A DNA stretch of 64,000 bases from Actinomycetes bacterium (GTDB lineage: Bacteria > Actinomycetota > Actinomycetes > Actinomycetales > Dermatophilaceae). The position numbers were made by a program, and so were the translations under genes. The stretch spans positions 99,112-163,111 of the forward strand of contig JAEZWF010000050.1 of assembly GCA_023420415.1 (NCBI GenBank). The letters are read 5' to 3'. The notes under the pieces are model-generated. The model ran no database searches. It was not told the origin of the DNA and worked only from the letters and a program-made list of their open reading frames with translations. This document shows, one piece after another, positions 1 to 9,022 of this stretch (positions are counted from its first letter, which is position 1; every line of letters starts with the position of its first letter).

Positions 1-1449
1 GCCAAGGCTGGCGACGACCCCAAGAAGCAGCGCAAGGTGCAGCGCAAGAAGCCACCCGAGGGCACCGTCTCGTGGACCGAGCAGACCTACGACAAGCTGG
101 TCGGCGCCGAACCCGAGCCCCTCGTCTCGCGGATGAAGGTCGACCACGGCACGATCCTCAACATCGTGCAGCGGCCGGGCGACCCCGTGCAGGCGTTGTC
201 GCGACTCCTGCGCGACAACCACGAGACCCCGCGTGGCCAGGCACGACTGTCCCGACGCGCGATCACCCTCGGGCGAAGTCTGTTGGACACCGATGTGCTG
301 CAACGGGTTTCGCCGGTCGAGACCGACGGTCGCGGGGTACGCCTCAACCCCGACGTGTCCGAGGACTTCGCCCTCAACCAGCCGTTGTCGCCACTGGCCT
401 TGGCGAGCTTCGAGGTCCTCGACCCGGAGTCCCCCACGTTCGCGCTCGACGTCGTCTCGGTGGTCGAGTCCATCCTCGACGACCCGTTCCAGGTGCTGCT
501 CGCCCAGCAGTTCAAGGCCCGCGGCGAGGCCGTGGCCCAGATGAAGGCCGACGGCATCGAGTACGACGAGCGGATGGAGCGGCTCGAGGAGATCACCTGG
601 CCCAAGCCGCTCGACGAGCTGTTGGAGGCGACGTTCGAGATCTTCCGGCGCAGCCATCCGTGGGTCAGCGAGAGCGCCCTGTCCCCCAAGTCGGTCGTGC
701 GTGAGATGTACGAGCGCGCCATGACCTTCACCGAGTTCGTCTCGGCCTACCAGCTCGCCCGGTCCGAGGGCACCGTCCTGCGCTACCTCTCCGACGCCTA
801 CCGGACCCTGCGTCAGCTCGTGCCCGCGTCGTACCGGAACGAGACCTTCGACGAGCTCCTCGAGTGGCTCGGCGAGACGATCCGCCAGACAGACTCCTCG
901 CTCCTCGACGAGTGGGAGGCCCTCACCGACCCCGAGGCGCAGGACCGCCTGACCGACCTCGAGACGATGGCCGCCCACGGGGGCACCCGACCCCACCGCC
1001 CGATCACCGCCAACGAGAAGGCATTTCGCGTCATGGTGCGCAACACGATGTTCCGTCGCGTCGACCTCGCCAGCCGCGACCTGTTCGTCGACCTCGCCCG
1101 GCTCGACGAGGCGAGCGCGGCACTCACCGAGCCCCCGCGGCATACCCTCATGGACGAAGCGGCCTGGGACGAGGCGCTCGGCGCCTATTGGGAGGTGCAC
1201 GACTCGATCGGCACCGATGCCGCCGCGCGCGGGCCGGCGATGCTGACGATCGAGGCAACGACCGGCCCGCCGCCCGGGTTGAACGAGCCCGACGAGGGCC
1301 AGCCCGACCACCGCCTGTGGCACGCGCGCCAGACGCTCGCCGACCCCGACGGCGACCACGACTGGGTCCTCGAGGCGACCGTCGACCTCGACGCCTCCGA
1401 CGAGGCCGGCGAACCGGTCGTGCTGACGACCGCGATGCGCCAGCTCTGA
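1..1449 (+). CDS. C-terminal part of DUF3516 DEAD/DEAH-box helicase
   Basis: The reading frame is open from base 1, so the start and the helicase core lie upstream of the window; about 482 codons remain. The first residues are Lys/Arg-rich (KKQRKVQRKK). The rest is a soluble, acidic, mostly helical region. From memory it resembles the DUF3516 extension carried behind the helicase core of a family of actinobacterial DEAD/DEAH-box proteins of roughly 850-900 residues. No Walker motifs are visible because that half is missing. An ATG at 37 lies in frame but is unlikely to be the true start, since the frame continues upstream without a break. The role in RNA or DNA metabolism is inferred from the family only. 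The next gene starts 48 bases downstream in the same direction. Confidence 0.7.
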   Translation, partial: AKAGDDPKKQRKVQRKKPPEGTVSWTEQTYDKLVGAEPEPLVSRMKVDHGTILNIVQRPGDPVQALSRLLRDNHETPRGQARLSRRAITLGRSLLDTDVLQRVSPVETDGRGVRLNPDVSEDFALNQPLSPLALASFEVLDPESPTFALDVVSVVESILDDPFQVLLAQQFKARGEAVAQMKADGIEYDERMERLEEITWPKPLDELLEATFEIFRRSHPWVSESALSPKSVVREMYERAMTFTEFVSAYQLARSEGTVLRYLSDAYRTLRQLVPASYRNETFDELLEWLGETIRQTDSSLLDEWEALTDPEAQDRLTDLETMAAHGGTRPHRPITANEKAFRVMVRNTMFRRVDLASRDLFVDLARLDEASAALTEPPRHTLMDEAAWDEALGAYWEVHDSIGTDAAARGPAMLTIEATTGPPPGLNEPDEGQPDHRLWHARQTLADPDGDHDWVLEATVDLDASDEAGEPVVLTTAMRQL

Positions 1450-1497
1450 CCCAAATCCCTTGGCGCCCAGCTTCACTCGTGTGCGAGGGTCGAGCGC

Positions 1498-2244
1498 ATG
1501 GAGCAGGACGAGGTCTGGGATGCGACCGCTGCGGCGCAGTACGACACACCGGGTGAGGGCATGTTCGCGCCGGAGGTGATCGAGCCGACGGTCGCCTTCC
1601 TCGCGGACCTCGCAGGCGGCGGCGCTGCGCTGGAGTTCGCGATCGGCACGGGCCGGGTGGCGGTGCCGCTCGTGGCGGCCGGTGTGCCCGTTACCGGCAT
1701 CGAGCTCTCCCAGCCCATGATCGACGTGCTGCGCGAAAAGGCAGACGCCGCAACGATTCCCGTCACGCGCGGCGACATGGCAACCACCCGGGTCGACGGC
1801 GACTTCACCCTCGCCTACCTCGTCTTCAACACCATCTCCAACCTGCTCACCCAGGACGCGCAGGTCGAGTGCTTCCGCAACGCGGCTGCCCACCTAGCGC
1901 CGGGCGGCAGGTTCGTCATCGAGCTGTGGGTCCCGCAGCTGCGCTCACTGCCGCCCGGCTCCCCCGCGGCCGTCTTCGGAGCCTCTGACGGATACATCGG
2001 GCTCGACACCTACGACACCGTCGACCAGCAGGTCGTCTCGCACCACTTCCACTACGGGCGCGGCCGCGACGCCCGGCACGGCATCAGCCCTCACCGCTAC
2101 GTCTGGCCGTCCGAGCTCGACCTCATGGGTCGCCTCGCGGGACTCGAGCTGGAGGCGAGGTATGCCGGCTGGGACCGTTCGCCGTTCACCGCCGAGTCAC
2201 GCTCGCACGTGTCGGTCTACCGGCTCTCGGACTCGCGGTCTTAG
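1498..2244 (+). CDS. Class I SAM-dependent methyltransferase
   Basis: 248 residues. A Rossmann-type SAM site is visible around residues 40-50 (ALEFAIGTGRVAVPL), followed by the acidic strand end GIELS and a motif near residue 85 (GDMATT). The downstream VFNTISNL and APGGRFVIELWVP stretches are typical of small-molecule or unspecified methyltransferases of the Methyltransf_25 type. Nothing in the sequence gives the substrate. The start is the ATG at 1498, a short distance after the helicase gene, so the two may be cotranscribed. The gene ends just before a strong inverted repeat that separates it from the convergent hflX. Confidence 0.8.
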   Translation: MEQDEVWDATAAAQYDTPGEGMFAPEVIEPTVAFLADLAGGGAALEFAIGTGRVAVPLVAAGVPVTGIELSQPMIDVLREKADAATIPVTRGDMATTRVDGDFTLAYLVFNTISNLLTQDAQVECFRNAAAHLAPGGRFVIELWVPQLRSLPPGSPAAVFGASDGYIGLDTYDTVDQQVVSHHFHYGRGRDARHGISPHRYVWPSELDLMGRLAGLELEARYAGWDRSPFTAESRSHVSVYRLSDSRS

Positions 2245-2246
2245 CC

Positions 2247-2307
2247 AGTTGCCGGTTCTCCATTTTGTGGCCGGCATACCGACCACAGAACCGAGAACCG
2301 GCCAACT
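2247..2307. terminator. Bidirectional terminator between methyltransferase gene and hflX
   Basis: Inverted repeat with arms at 2247-2260 (AGTTGCCGGTTCTC) and 2293-2307; the second arm has one extra C. It lies directly behind the stop of the plus-strand methyltransferase gene and 29 bases behind the stop of the minus-strand hflX, as expected for a shared terminator of convergent genes. The loop contains one copy of the CGGCATAC octamer. Confidence 0.7.
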
Positions 2308-2335
2308 TCTGCCCACCCGGGCAGACCGACCGCAC

Positions 2336-3796
2336 TCAGGCGGCGTATGCCGCGAGCTCGCCGGCGAGGTCGGGGTGCACCCGCGCCTTGACGTGCGTCC
2401 CGTCCTGCGTGTGCTCGCTGGAGATGACGTCGGCCTCGTCGTGGAGCCGGCTGACCAGGTCGCCCCGGTCATAGGGCAGCAGCACGTCGACGTCGATCGT
2501 CGGCCGCGGCAGCTCCTCGGCGATGAGGGCACGCAGCTCGTCCAGCCCCTCGCCCGTGCGAGCCGACACGATGACCGAGTGCTTCTCGTGCCGGCGCAGC
2601 CGGTCGAGCACCTCGGGGTCGGCGGCGTCGGCCTTGTTGACGACGATGATCTCCTTCACGTCGGCCGCGTCCACATCGGCGAGGACGGCGCGCACCGCGC
2701 TGATCTGGCCCTCGGGATCCGGGTGCGACCCGTCGACGACGTGCAGCAGCAGGTCGGCGTCACCGACCTCCTCCAGTGTCGAGCGGAACGCCTCGACCAG
2801 CTGGGTCGGCAGCTGCCGCACGAACCCGACCGTGTCGGCGAGGGTATAGACGCGGCCGTCCTCGGTCTCGGCCCGGCGCACGGTCGGGTCGAGCGTCGCG
2901 AACAGCTGGTTCTGCACGAGCACGCCGGCGTCGGTGAGCCGGTTGAGCAGCGAGGACTTGCCCGCGTTGGTGTAGCCCGCGATCGCGACGCTCGGCACGG
3001 CATTCGCCTTGCGCGCCAGCCGGCGCGTGTCACGACCGGTCTTCATGTCCTTGATCTCGCGACGCAACTTGGCCATGCGCTGGTTGATGCGGCGGCGGTC
3101 GAGCTCGATCTTCGTCTCACCCGGACCACGCGAACCCATGCCCTGCCCGGCGCCCACCTGGCCACCGGCCTGCCGGGACATCGACTCACCCCAACCACGC
3201 AGCCGCGGCAAGAGGTACTGCATCTGGGCCAGCTCGACCTGCGCCTTGCCCTCCTTGGACTTCGCGTGCTGAGCGAAGATGTCGAGGATCAGCGCGGTGC
3301 GGTCGATGACCTTCACCTTGACGACATCCTCGAGCGCGCGCCGCTGCGACGGGGTCAGCTCGGTGTCGGCGATGACCGTGTCCGCGCCCTCGGCGATCAC
3401 GATGTCGCGCAGCTCATGCGCCTTGCCCTTGCCGAGGTAGGTGCTCGTGTCGGGGTGGGTGCGCCGCTGGACGACGCCGGCGAGCACGGTCGAACCCGCG
3501 GTTTCGGCCAGCGCCGCGAGCTCGCGCATCGAGTTGTCGGCCTCTTCCTGGGAGCCCTCGGTCCAGACGGCGGCGAGGACGACGCGCTCGAGCCGCAGCT
3601 GGCGGTACTCGACCTCGGTGATGTCCTCGAGCTCGGTGGACAGACCGGCGACACGGCGCAGCGCAGCGCGGTCCTCGCGGTCGTACTGCTCCCCGTCGTA
3701 CCCGTCCTGCTCGCCCGGCCGGAACTGCTCGTCGGCGGCGAGGGCGGTGGCCTTGGTGTCAAAGATGGTGGTGTTGTGCTTCGTCATGTTCTCCAT
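2336..3796 (-). CDS. hflX: GTPase HflX
   Basis: 486 residues. HflX is a ribosome-associated GTPase that binds the 50S subunit and helps split or rescue stalled ribosomes. The N-terminal HflX domain contains STYLGKGKAHEL and the Gly-rich linker RGPGETKIE. The G domain has G1 GYTNAGKSS, G3 DTVGF and G4 NKAD, with a C-terminal part matching actinobacterial homologues. A charged N-terminal extension of about 60 residues (Asp/Glu/Gln-rich) precedes the core. ATG at 3796 is taken as the start; an in-frame ATG at 3787 preceded by GGAG is an equal alternative. It lies downstream of dapF and miaA in the chromosome order, as in mycobacteria, but phoD, an rsmC-like gene and ggt are inserted between. Confidence 0.95.
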   Translation of the reverse strand: MENMTKHNTTIFDTKATALAADEQFRPGEQDGYDGEQYDREDRAALRRVAGLSTELEDITEVEYRQLRLERVVLAAVWTEGSQEEADNSMRELAALAETAGSTVLAGVVQRRTHPDTSTYLGKGKAHELRDIVIAEGADTVIADTELTPSQRRALEDVVKVKVIDRTALILDIFAQHAKSKEGKAQVELAQMQYLLPRLRGWGESMSRQAGGQVGAGQGMGSRGPGETKIELDRRRINQRMAKLRREIKDMKTGRDTRRLARKANAVPSVAIAGYTNAGKSSLLNRLTDAGVLVQNQLFATLDPTVRRAETEDGRVYTLADTVGFVRQLPTQLVEAFRSTLEEVGDADLLLHVVDGSHPDPEGQISAVRAVLADVDAADVKEIIVVNKADAADPEVLDRLRRHEKHSVIVSARTGEGLDELRALIAEELPRPTIDVDVLLPYDRGDLVSRLHDEADVISSEHTQDGTHVKARVHPDLAGELAAYAA

Positions 3797-3889
3797 ATCG
3801 TCTCATTGGACGAACGAGGATGACGAGTCGATTATGCCCGCGCGACCCCACGCGGTGGTGCTGACCAGCGGGTATGCCGGGTGCTCACC

Positions 3890-5470
3890 TCAGCGGCGAG
3901 GGTCCGGTTCCAGCGTGCGGGAGTAGACGGTCTCACCGGTCGCGTCGCGCAGGCTCACGGCGAACCGTCCGTCGCGGTCGATGTCGACGTGACCGAAAAA
4001 CTGGCTCTTGCCGTCGCGGGGGCTCTGGTTCGCGACCCGACCCGCCTTGGCGAAGTCGACGCGGGGGCCGAAGGTCGCGTCCATCTGGTTCGGTCCGAAC
4101 GACCCGGCGTTGATCGGCCCGGCCACGAACTCCCAGAACGGGTCGAAGTCGGTGAACGCCGCGCGGGACGGGTCGTAGTGGTGGGCGGCGCAGTAGTGCA
4201 CGTCTGCGGTGAGCCACACGACGTTGCGGATGCGGTGGCGCTTGATCTGCTGGAGCACCCAGGCGACCTCGAGTTCCCGCCCGAGCGGCGCGCCGGGGTC
4301 GGCGTTCGACACGCTCTCCTGCGCGACCGGCCCGTCCGGGACGATGATGCCGAGGGGCAGGTCGGCGGCGATCACCTTCCAGGTCGCGTTCGAACGCCGC
4401 AGCTCCTTGACGAGCCACTTGCGCTGCTCGGCACCCAGGATCGGCGTCATGGACGTCTCACGCCCGGAAGTGTTGGGGCTCTTGAAGGTTCGCATGTCGA
4501 GGCTGAAGAGGTCGAGGTGCTTGCCGCGGTGGATCGTGCGGTAGATGCGCACGGGTCCGCGCGACCGCCTGGCGCCCCACTCCCCCAGCTGACGGGCCGC
4601 GATCGGCTGGTACTCCGACCAGGCCTGTCGTCCGCGCGCAGCCAGCACGTCGACGCGGCGCTCGGTGTACCGCGGGTCGTCGAGGATCTCCCCCGGGTAC
4701 CAGTTGTTGACGGTCTCGTGGTCGTCCCACTGCGCCACGACGGGCACGGCGGCATACATGGCACGTACGTTCTCGTCCATGAGGTTGTAGCGGTGCCGGC
4801 CGCGGTACTCCTCCAGCGACTGCGCGACGACGGCCACCTCGGGGGTGACCAGGTTGCGCCACACCTGCCCGTCCGGCTCGGTGACCTGCGCCGAGATCGG
4901 GCCGTCGGCGTAGATGGTGTCGCCGGAGTGCAGGAAGAAGTCAGGACGTGTCGCGAGCATCGCGGCATACCCCTGCATGCCCCCGAGGTCGGGGTTGATG
5001 CCCCACCCCTGACCGGCGGTGTCACCGGTCCAGACGAAGCTCTGCGCGTCCCGGCCGTCGGGCGCGGTGCTGAACGACCCCGCCACCCGCTCGCCGCGGT
5101 GCCCGTCGCCGTCCTCGAACTCGACCGTGTAGCGGAACTCGCCACCCGACGGGAGCCCACGCAGGTCGACGCGCGCGGTGTGGTCGGTGTCGGGGGTGGC
5201 CCACGGGCCCGCCACGGTGCGCCGGTAACCACGGGGCCCGCTGAGCCGCACCATCATCCGGCCCGGGCCGTCGGAGCGGGACCAGATGGTCGCCTCGCGA
5301 GCGGTGACGTCCCCGGTCTGCACGCCACTCGGGATCCTCAGCCGTGAGCCGACCACGAGGCCAGGTGCCCGCTGGCCCTGGGCGCGGGCGACGCCGCCGA
5401 GCGCGAGGGAGCCGGCGCTCCCGAGGGCTCCGGCGAGCAGAAGGCGGCGGGTGGGCTGGGTGCTCGTCAT
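3890..5470 (-). CDS. phoD: PhoD-like alkaline phosphatase/phosphodiesterase, Tat-exported
   Basis: 526 residues from the ATG at 5470, which places a twin-arginine signal (PTRRLLLAGALG) at the extreme N-terminus; an upstream in-frame start would add 29 residues unlike a signal peptide. The mature protein has the PhoD order: an N-terminal beta domain, then metal-binding segments GDTIYADGP, WDDHETVNNW and, near the end, TADVHYCAAHHYDP. PhoD enzymes are Ca/Fe-dependent and release phosphate from phosphomono- and diesters outside the membrane, usually under phosphate limitation. No Pho box was recognised. The gene stands alone, divergent from the next methyltransferase gene with about 100 bases between the starts. 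Confidence 0.9.
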   Translation of the reverse strand: MTSTQPTRRLLLAGALGSAGSLALGGVARAQGQRAPGLVVGSRLRIPSGVQTGDVTAREATIWSRSDGPGRMMVRLSGPRGYRRTVAGPWATPDTDHTARVDLRGLPSGGEFRYTVEFEDGDGHRGERVAGSFSTAPDGRDAQSFVWTGDTAGQGWGINPDLGGMQGYAAMLATRPDFFLHSGDTIYADGPISAQVTEPDGQVWRNLVTPEVAVVAQSLEEYRGRHRYNLMDENVRAMYAAVPVVAQWDDHETVNNWYPGEILDDPRYTERRVDVLAARGRQAWSEYQPIAARQLGEWGARRSRGPVRIYRTIHRGKHLDLFSLDMRTFKSPNTSGRETSMTPILGAEQRKWLVKELRRSNATWKVIAADLPLGIIVPDGPVAQESVSNADPGAPLGRELEVAWVLQQIKRHRIRNVVWLTADVHYCAAHHYDPSRAAFTDFDPFWEFVAGPINAGSFGPNQMDATFGPRVDFAKAGRVANQSPRDGKSQFFGHVDIDRDGRFAVSLRDATGETVYSRTLEPDPRR

Positions 5471-5571
5471 GCCGCCCCACGATGCTCCTGCGCGGACGGC
5501 CGTGGATGAAGTCCGGGTGACGAGCGGGCGCACGCTGGGGGAACGCCCCGCAGCCACTAGCGTGGGCGCCG

Positions 5572-6201
5572 ATGAGCGACCACTACTTCACCGCTGAGCC
5601 CGCAAGCGCCGCCGAGCAGCGCAGCCTGTCCCTCGAGCTCGCCGGGCGACCGGTCACCGTCCGGACGGCGGGCGGCATCTTCAGCCCCGACGGGCTCGAC
5701 AAGGGCACCGCGGTGCTGCTGGGCGAGGTGCCGGCGCCTCCACCGACGGGAAGCTTCCTCGATCTCGGCTGCGGCTGGGGGCCGATCGCCCTGACCCTCG
5801 CCCTGTCGTCACCGGACGCGACCGTGTATGCCGTCGACGTGAACGAACGGGCGCTCGACCTCGCCCGCACCAACGCCCGGTCACTGGGACTGGACGGCGT
5901 GCACGTGAGCCGGCCGGACGGCATACCCGCCGACGTGTCCTTCGACCTCATCTGGTCGAACCCGCCCATTCGCGTCGGGAAGGCGGTGCTGCACGACCTG
6001 ATGCGTACATGGCTGCCGCGGCTGGCGCCCGGCGGCGTCGCCTATCTCGTCGTGCAGAAGAACCTGGGTTCGGACTCGCTGCAACGCTGGCTCGGCGAGG
6101 AGCTGCCGGCGCCGGAGTATGCCGTGTCGCGGTTCGCGACCGACAAGGGCTTTCGGGTGCTCGAGGTCCGTCGTGAAGGCGTTGCCGCACAAGGGATCTA
6201 G
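5572..6201 (+). CDS. RsmC-like class I methyltransferase
   Basis: 209 residues. The N-terminus (DHYFTAEP and GGIFSPDGLDKGTAVLL) and the SAM motif FLDLGCGWGPIALTLA are those of the RsmC/RlmG-type fold. The active-site motif SNPPIRVGK around residue 130 has the N-P-P-[FYI] signature of N-methyltransferases acting on nucleobases or glutamine. A role in rRNA guanine N2 methylation is the family expectation, but this short single-domain form could have another RNA target. The stop overlaps tail-to-tail by four bases with the convergent ggt gene, so there is no room for a separate terminator. Two GTATGCCG octamers and one CGGCATAC lie in the gene; the latter gives a rare ATA Ile codon in DGIPAD. 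Confidence 0.85.
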   Translation: MSDHYFTAEPASAAEQRSLSLELAGRPVTVRTAGGIFSPDGLDKGTAVLLGEVPAPPPTGSFLDLGCGWGPIALTLALSSPDATVYAVDVNERALDLARTNARSLGLDGVHVSRPDGIPADVSFDLIWSNPPIRVGKAVLHDLMRTWLPRLAPGGVAYLVVQKNLGSDSLQRWLGEELPAPEYAVSRFATDKGFRVLEVRREGVAAQGI

Positions 6202-8099
6202 CGGCGCTGCTGCACCACCATGGCTGACCCGCCGCCACGTCGGGTCGTCTCGGCTGCAGCCTCGAGCCGGCCACCGTCGTGGATGCGGATGGCCACAGCG
6301 TTGCCGATGACCTCGCTCAGCTTGAGCTCGTGCCCCTGGGCGGTCAAGGCTGCACCGAGCGGCCCGTTGAGGATCGCCGCCTCGGCGTCCTCGGCCGAGC
6401 CGTTGCGCGATGACAGGCGCGGCGCGGCGATCGCGTCGACCAGCTTCCGGTCGCGGTCGAGGTACTCGGTGATCACCTGGGAGACCGTCGTGATGATCGT
6501 GGCACCACCCGGGCTGCCGACCGACAGCATCGGCCGGCCGTCGTCGAGGATGATCGTGGGGCTCATCGACGAGCGCGGACGCTTGCCGGGGCCCGGCAGG
6601 TTGGGGTCGGGCACGCCTGGCTCGAGCGGCGCGAAATTGAAGTCAGTCAGCTCGTTGTTGAGCAGGAACCCGTATCCGGGCACGGTGATCCCGGAGCCGC
6701 CGTACTGCTCGATCGTCGTCGTGAACGACACGACGTTGTTCCACTTGTCGACCACGGACAGGCTCGTCGTGGAGCCACCGTTCGGGGTCGCCCGGGTGAC
6801 GTCGTCGCCCGCTCCGCACGCGGCATACGAGCCGTCGGGTGAGCCGAACGGGATGGGTCGCGGCTGGGCAGCTGCCTCGTCGAAGAGGCAGGCGCGCTCG
6901 TTCGCGAAACCCTGGCTGAGCAGCTCGCGCGTGGGCACGCCCGGCACGTCACCGACCCAGCGGTTGCGGTCGGCGAAGGCCGTCGCCGACGCCTCGCTGA
7001 ACCGGTGCAGGTACTCCGCGTCGCTCACCTGCGACAGGTCCCGGCCGGTGCGCTGGTCGTAGGCCTCGAGGAGGTTGAGGATCTCGCCCACGGCGATGCC
7101 GCCGGAGCTCGGCACGGCCATGCCGTAGACGTCGAGGCCGCGGTACTGCGCGTGGGTGGGCGCCTTGTCGAGCGCCCGGTATGCCGCGAGGTCGGCCCGG
7201 GTGATCTGCCCGGCCGGGACGGAGACGCCCGGCGCTGTGTGCGGGCTGCGCGCCTCGGCGACGACGGCCTTGCCGAGGCGCCCGGTGTAGAACGACTCGA
7301 CACCGTGCGTGCGGATCTCGCGGTAGGCGCGCGCGATGTCGGGGTTGCGCCACCGGCTGCCCACGGCCGGCGCCTTGCCGTCGACGAGGAAGACCTTCGC
7401 CGTCTCGGGGAACATCGCGAAGCGTTCCTCGTTCTCCGCAGTCAGGTCGTGGAACGACTGGTCGACCGTGATGCCCTTGCGGGCCTGGCGTTCGGCCGGC
7501 TTGAGCAGGTCACCCAGGCGCATCGTGCCGAACCGGTCGAGGGCCCGTTGCCACTGCGCCGGGGTGCCGGGGACACCGACGGACAGTCCCGAGCTGACGG
7601 CCTTGTCGAAGTCCATGGGCGAGCCGTCACTCTCGCGAAATGCGTTCTCGGTGAAGGACATCGGCGCAGCCTCGCGGCCGTCGATGGTCTCAACCTGCCC
7701 GGTCCTGGCGGAGTAGTGGACGAAGAAGCCGCCACCGCCGATGCCAGAGGTGTAGGGCTCGACGACACCGAGCATCGCTGCCGTGGCGATGGCGGCATCG
7801 GTGGCGTTGCCGCCGCGGCGCAGGACGTCGATGCCAGCCTGGCTCGCGTCACGGTCAACCGAGGAGACGGCACCGCCGTATCCAGTCATCATGGGTGTCT
7901 TGGGCAGCTGGCCATGCGGCTTTCCGTGCGGTTTGCCGTGCGGTGTGCCGTTCGCCTGGCCCTTGGCCCCACTGCTCGAACCACCACCCGTGCGGTCACC
8001 GGGCGGGGCGGCCGCGGACGCGGCGGGGACGGCGATCGCGACGGCCAGGGCGGCGGTGGCGGCCCCGGCGAGCAGGGTGCGGCTCTGGACTCGGCTCAT
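6198..8099 (-). CDS. ggt: Gamma-glutamyltransferase precursor
   Basis: 633 residues. GGT cleaves gamma-glutamyl amides such as glutathione and matures by self-cleavage into two subunits. A secretion signal is clear (SRTLLAGAATAALAVAIAV, then an Ala-rich cleavage region), followed by a low-complexity Gly/Lys/His-rich linker with repeated HGKP units. The large subunit contains TGYGGAVSS and the conserved RGGNATDAAIA. The nucleophilic Thr is the first residue of TTSLSVVD, around residue 442, and marks the start of the small subunit. The later GPGKRPRSSMSPTI and VGSPGG are also family motifs. The start at 8099 was chosen because it begins the signal peptide; the frame is open further upstream but reads as an antisense shadow of dapF. 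It lies downstream of dapF in the same direction, 63 bases away. Confidence 0.95.
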   Translation of the reverse strand: MSRVQSRTLLAGAATAALAVAIAVPAASAAAPPGDRTGGGSSSGAKGQANGTPHGKPHGKPHGQLPKTPMMTGYGGAVSSVDRDASQAGIDVLRRGGNATDAAIATAAMLGVVEPYTSGIGGGGFFVHYSARTGQVETIDGREAAPMSFTENAFRESDGSPMDFDKAVSSGLSVGVPGTPAQWQRALDRFGTMRLGDLLKPAERQARKGITVDQSFHDLTAENEERFAMFPETAKVFLVDGKAPAVGSRWRNPDIARAYREIRTHGVESFYTGRLGKAVVAEARSPHTAPGVSVPAGQITRADLAAYRALDKAPTHAQYRGLDVYGMAVPSSGGIAVGEILNLLEAYDQRTGRDLSQVSDAEYLHRFSEASATAFADRNRWVGDVPGVPTRELLSQGFANERACLFDEAAAQPRPIPFGSPDGSYAACGAGDDVTRATPNGGSTTSLSVVDKWNNVVSFTTTIEQYGGSGITVPGYGFLLNNELTDFNFAPLEPGVPDPNLPGPGKRPRSSMSPTIILDDGRPMLSVGSPGGATIITTVSQVITEYLDRDRKLVDAIAAPRLSSRNGSAEDAEAAILNGPLGAALTAQGHELKLSEVIGNAVAIRIHDGGRLEAAAETTRRGGGSAMVVQQRR

Positions 8100-8161
8100 C
8101 TGTCGACGGTAGGCCCGTCTGGGGCCCGTCGCACCCGCAGACGCAGGGAAGCGAGGCCGGG

Positions 8162-9022
8162 TCAGAGGGTGGTGGTGCCGTCCGCGACGAGGTGTGCAGG
8201 CCCGGCCAGCTCGACCTCGTTGCCGGGTAGCGCACGCACCCGCAGGCGCCCGCCGGGGACGTCGACGGTCCAGGTGTCCCCCTGGTCGCCAGCCCAGAAC
8301 CGGGTGGCCAGCGCCGCAGCGGCCGCGCCCGTGCCACACGACTGGGTCTCGCCAACCCCGCGTTCGTGCACGCGCATCCGGATGTGACCGGCCCCGAGGG
8401 GGCGCACCAGCTCGACGTTGGTGCCGTGCTCGGGCTCGGGGTTGACCATCGGGGCGAGGTGCAGGTCGAGGGTGTCGAGGTCGACCTGCTCGGGCAGCGC
8501 GACGACGGTGTGCGGGTTGCCGAGGTCGAGGCTGAGGGCTGAGAGCGGCTCCTGGCCGGGCAGGTGCACGAGGGCGTCGAAGCCCTCGGCCTCCGCGATG
8601 TGTGGCTGGCCCAGCCGCCACGGCCCGAGGTTGACCGCGATGAGCTCGGGCGTCTCGAAGCGCACGATCTTGGTGCCGGCGCGGGTCGCGATCGCGAACT
8701 CGTCCGCCGTCTCCAGGCCCTCGCGGCGCAGGAAGGCCGCGAACACCCGCGTGCCGTTGCCGCACATCTCGGCGAGGCTGCCGTCGGCGTTGCGGTAGTC
8801 CATGAACCATCGCGCCTGGGATGCCTGGGCCAGCACGTCCGGCTCTGCGCTCATGGCGGTGGGCACGACTCGGATCACCCCGTCGCCGCCGATGCCGGCG
8901 CGCCGGTCGGCAAGCCGGGCGGCGTGCTCGGCCGTCAGCTCGTGGACGCCCTCGAGGTCGGGCACGAGGACGAAGTCGTTCTCGGTGCCGTGCCCTTTGG
9001 TGAACGTGAGCTGGTCAGCCAT
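8162..9022 (-). CDS. dapF: Diaminopimelate epimerase
   Basis: 286 residues from the ATG at 9022. DapF converts LL- to meso-diaminopimelate, the last step before peptidoglycan cross-link precursor and lysine. The N-terminal FTKGHGTENDFVLV motif and two catalytic cysteines are present: AEMCGNG (about residue 87) and SCGTGAA (about residue 229). The protein is slightly long because of acidic insertions, as in other actinobacteria. The start overlaps the miaA stop by 8 bases, indicating translational coupling; another ATG three codons upstream (9031) is possible. The order hflX, dapF, miaA is conserved in mycobacteria. Confidence 0.96.
   Translation of the reverse strand: MADQLTFTKGHGTENDFVLVPDLEGVHELTAEHAARLADRRAGIGGDGVIRVVPTAMSAEPDVLAQASQARWFMDYRNADGSLAEMCGNGTRVFAAFLRREGLETADEFAIATRAGTKIVRFETPELIAVNLGPWRLGQPHIAEAEGFDALVHLPGQEPLSALSLDLGNPHTVVALPEQVDLDTLDLHLAPMVNPEPEHGTNVELVRPLGAGHIRMRVHERGVGETQSCGTGAAAAALATRFWAGDQGDTWTVDVPGGRLRVRALPGNEVELAGPAHLVADGTTTL

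Noticed and set aside
2162..3823. 553-codon open frame antisense to hflX
   Set aside because: hflX carries all G-domain motifs; the antisense frame has none.
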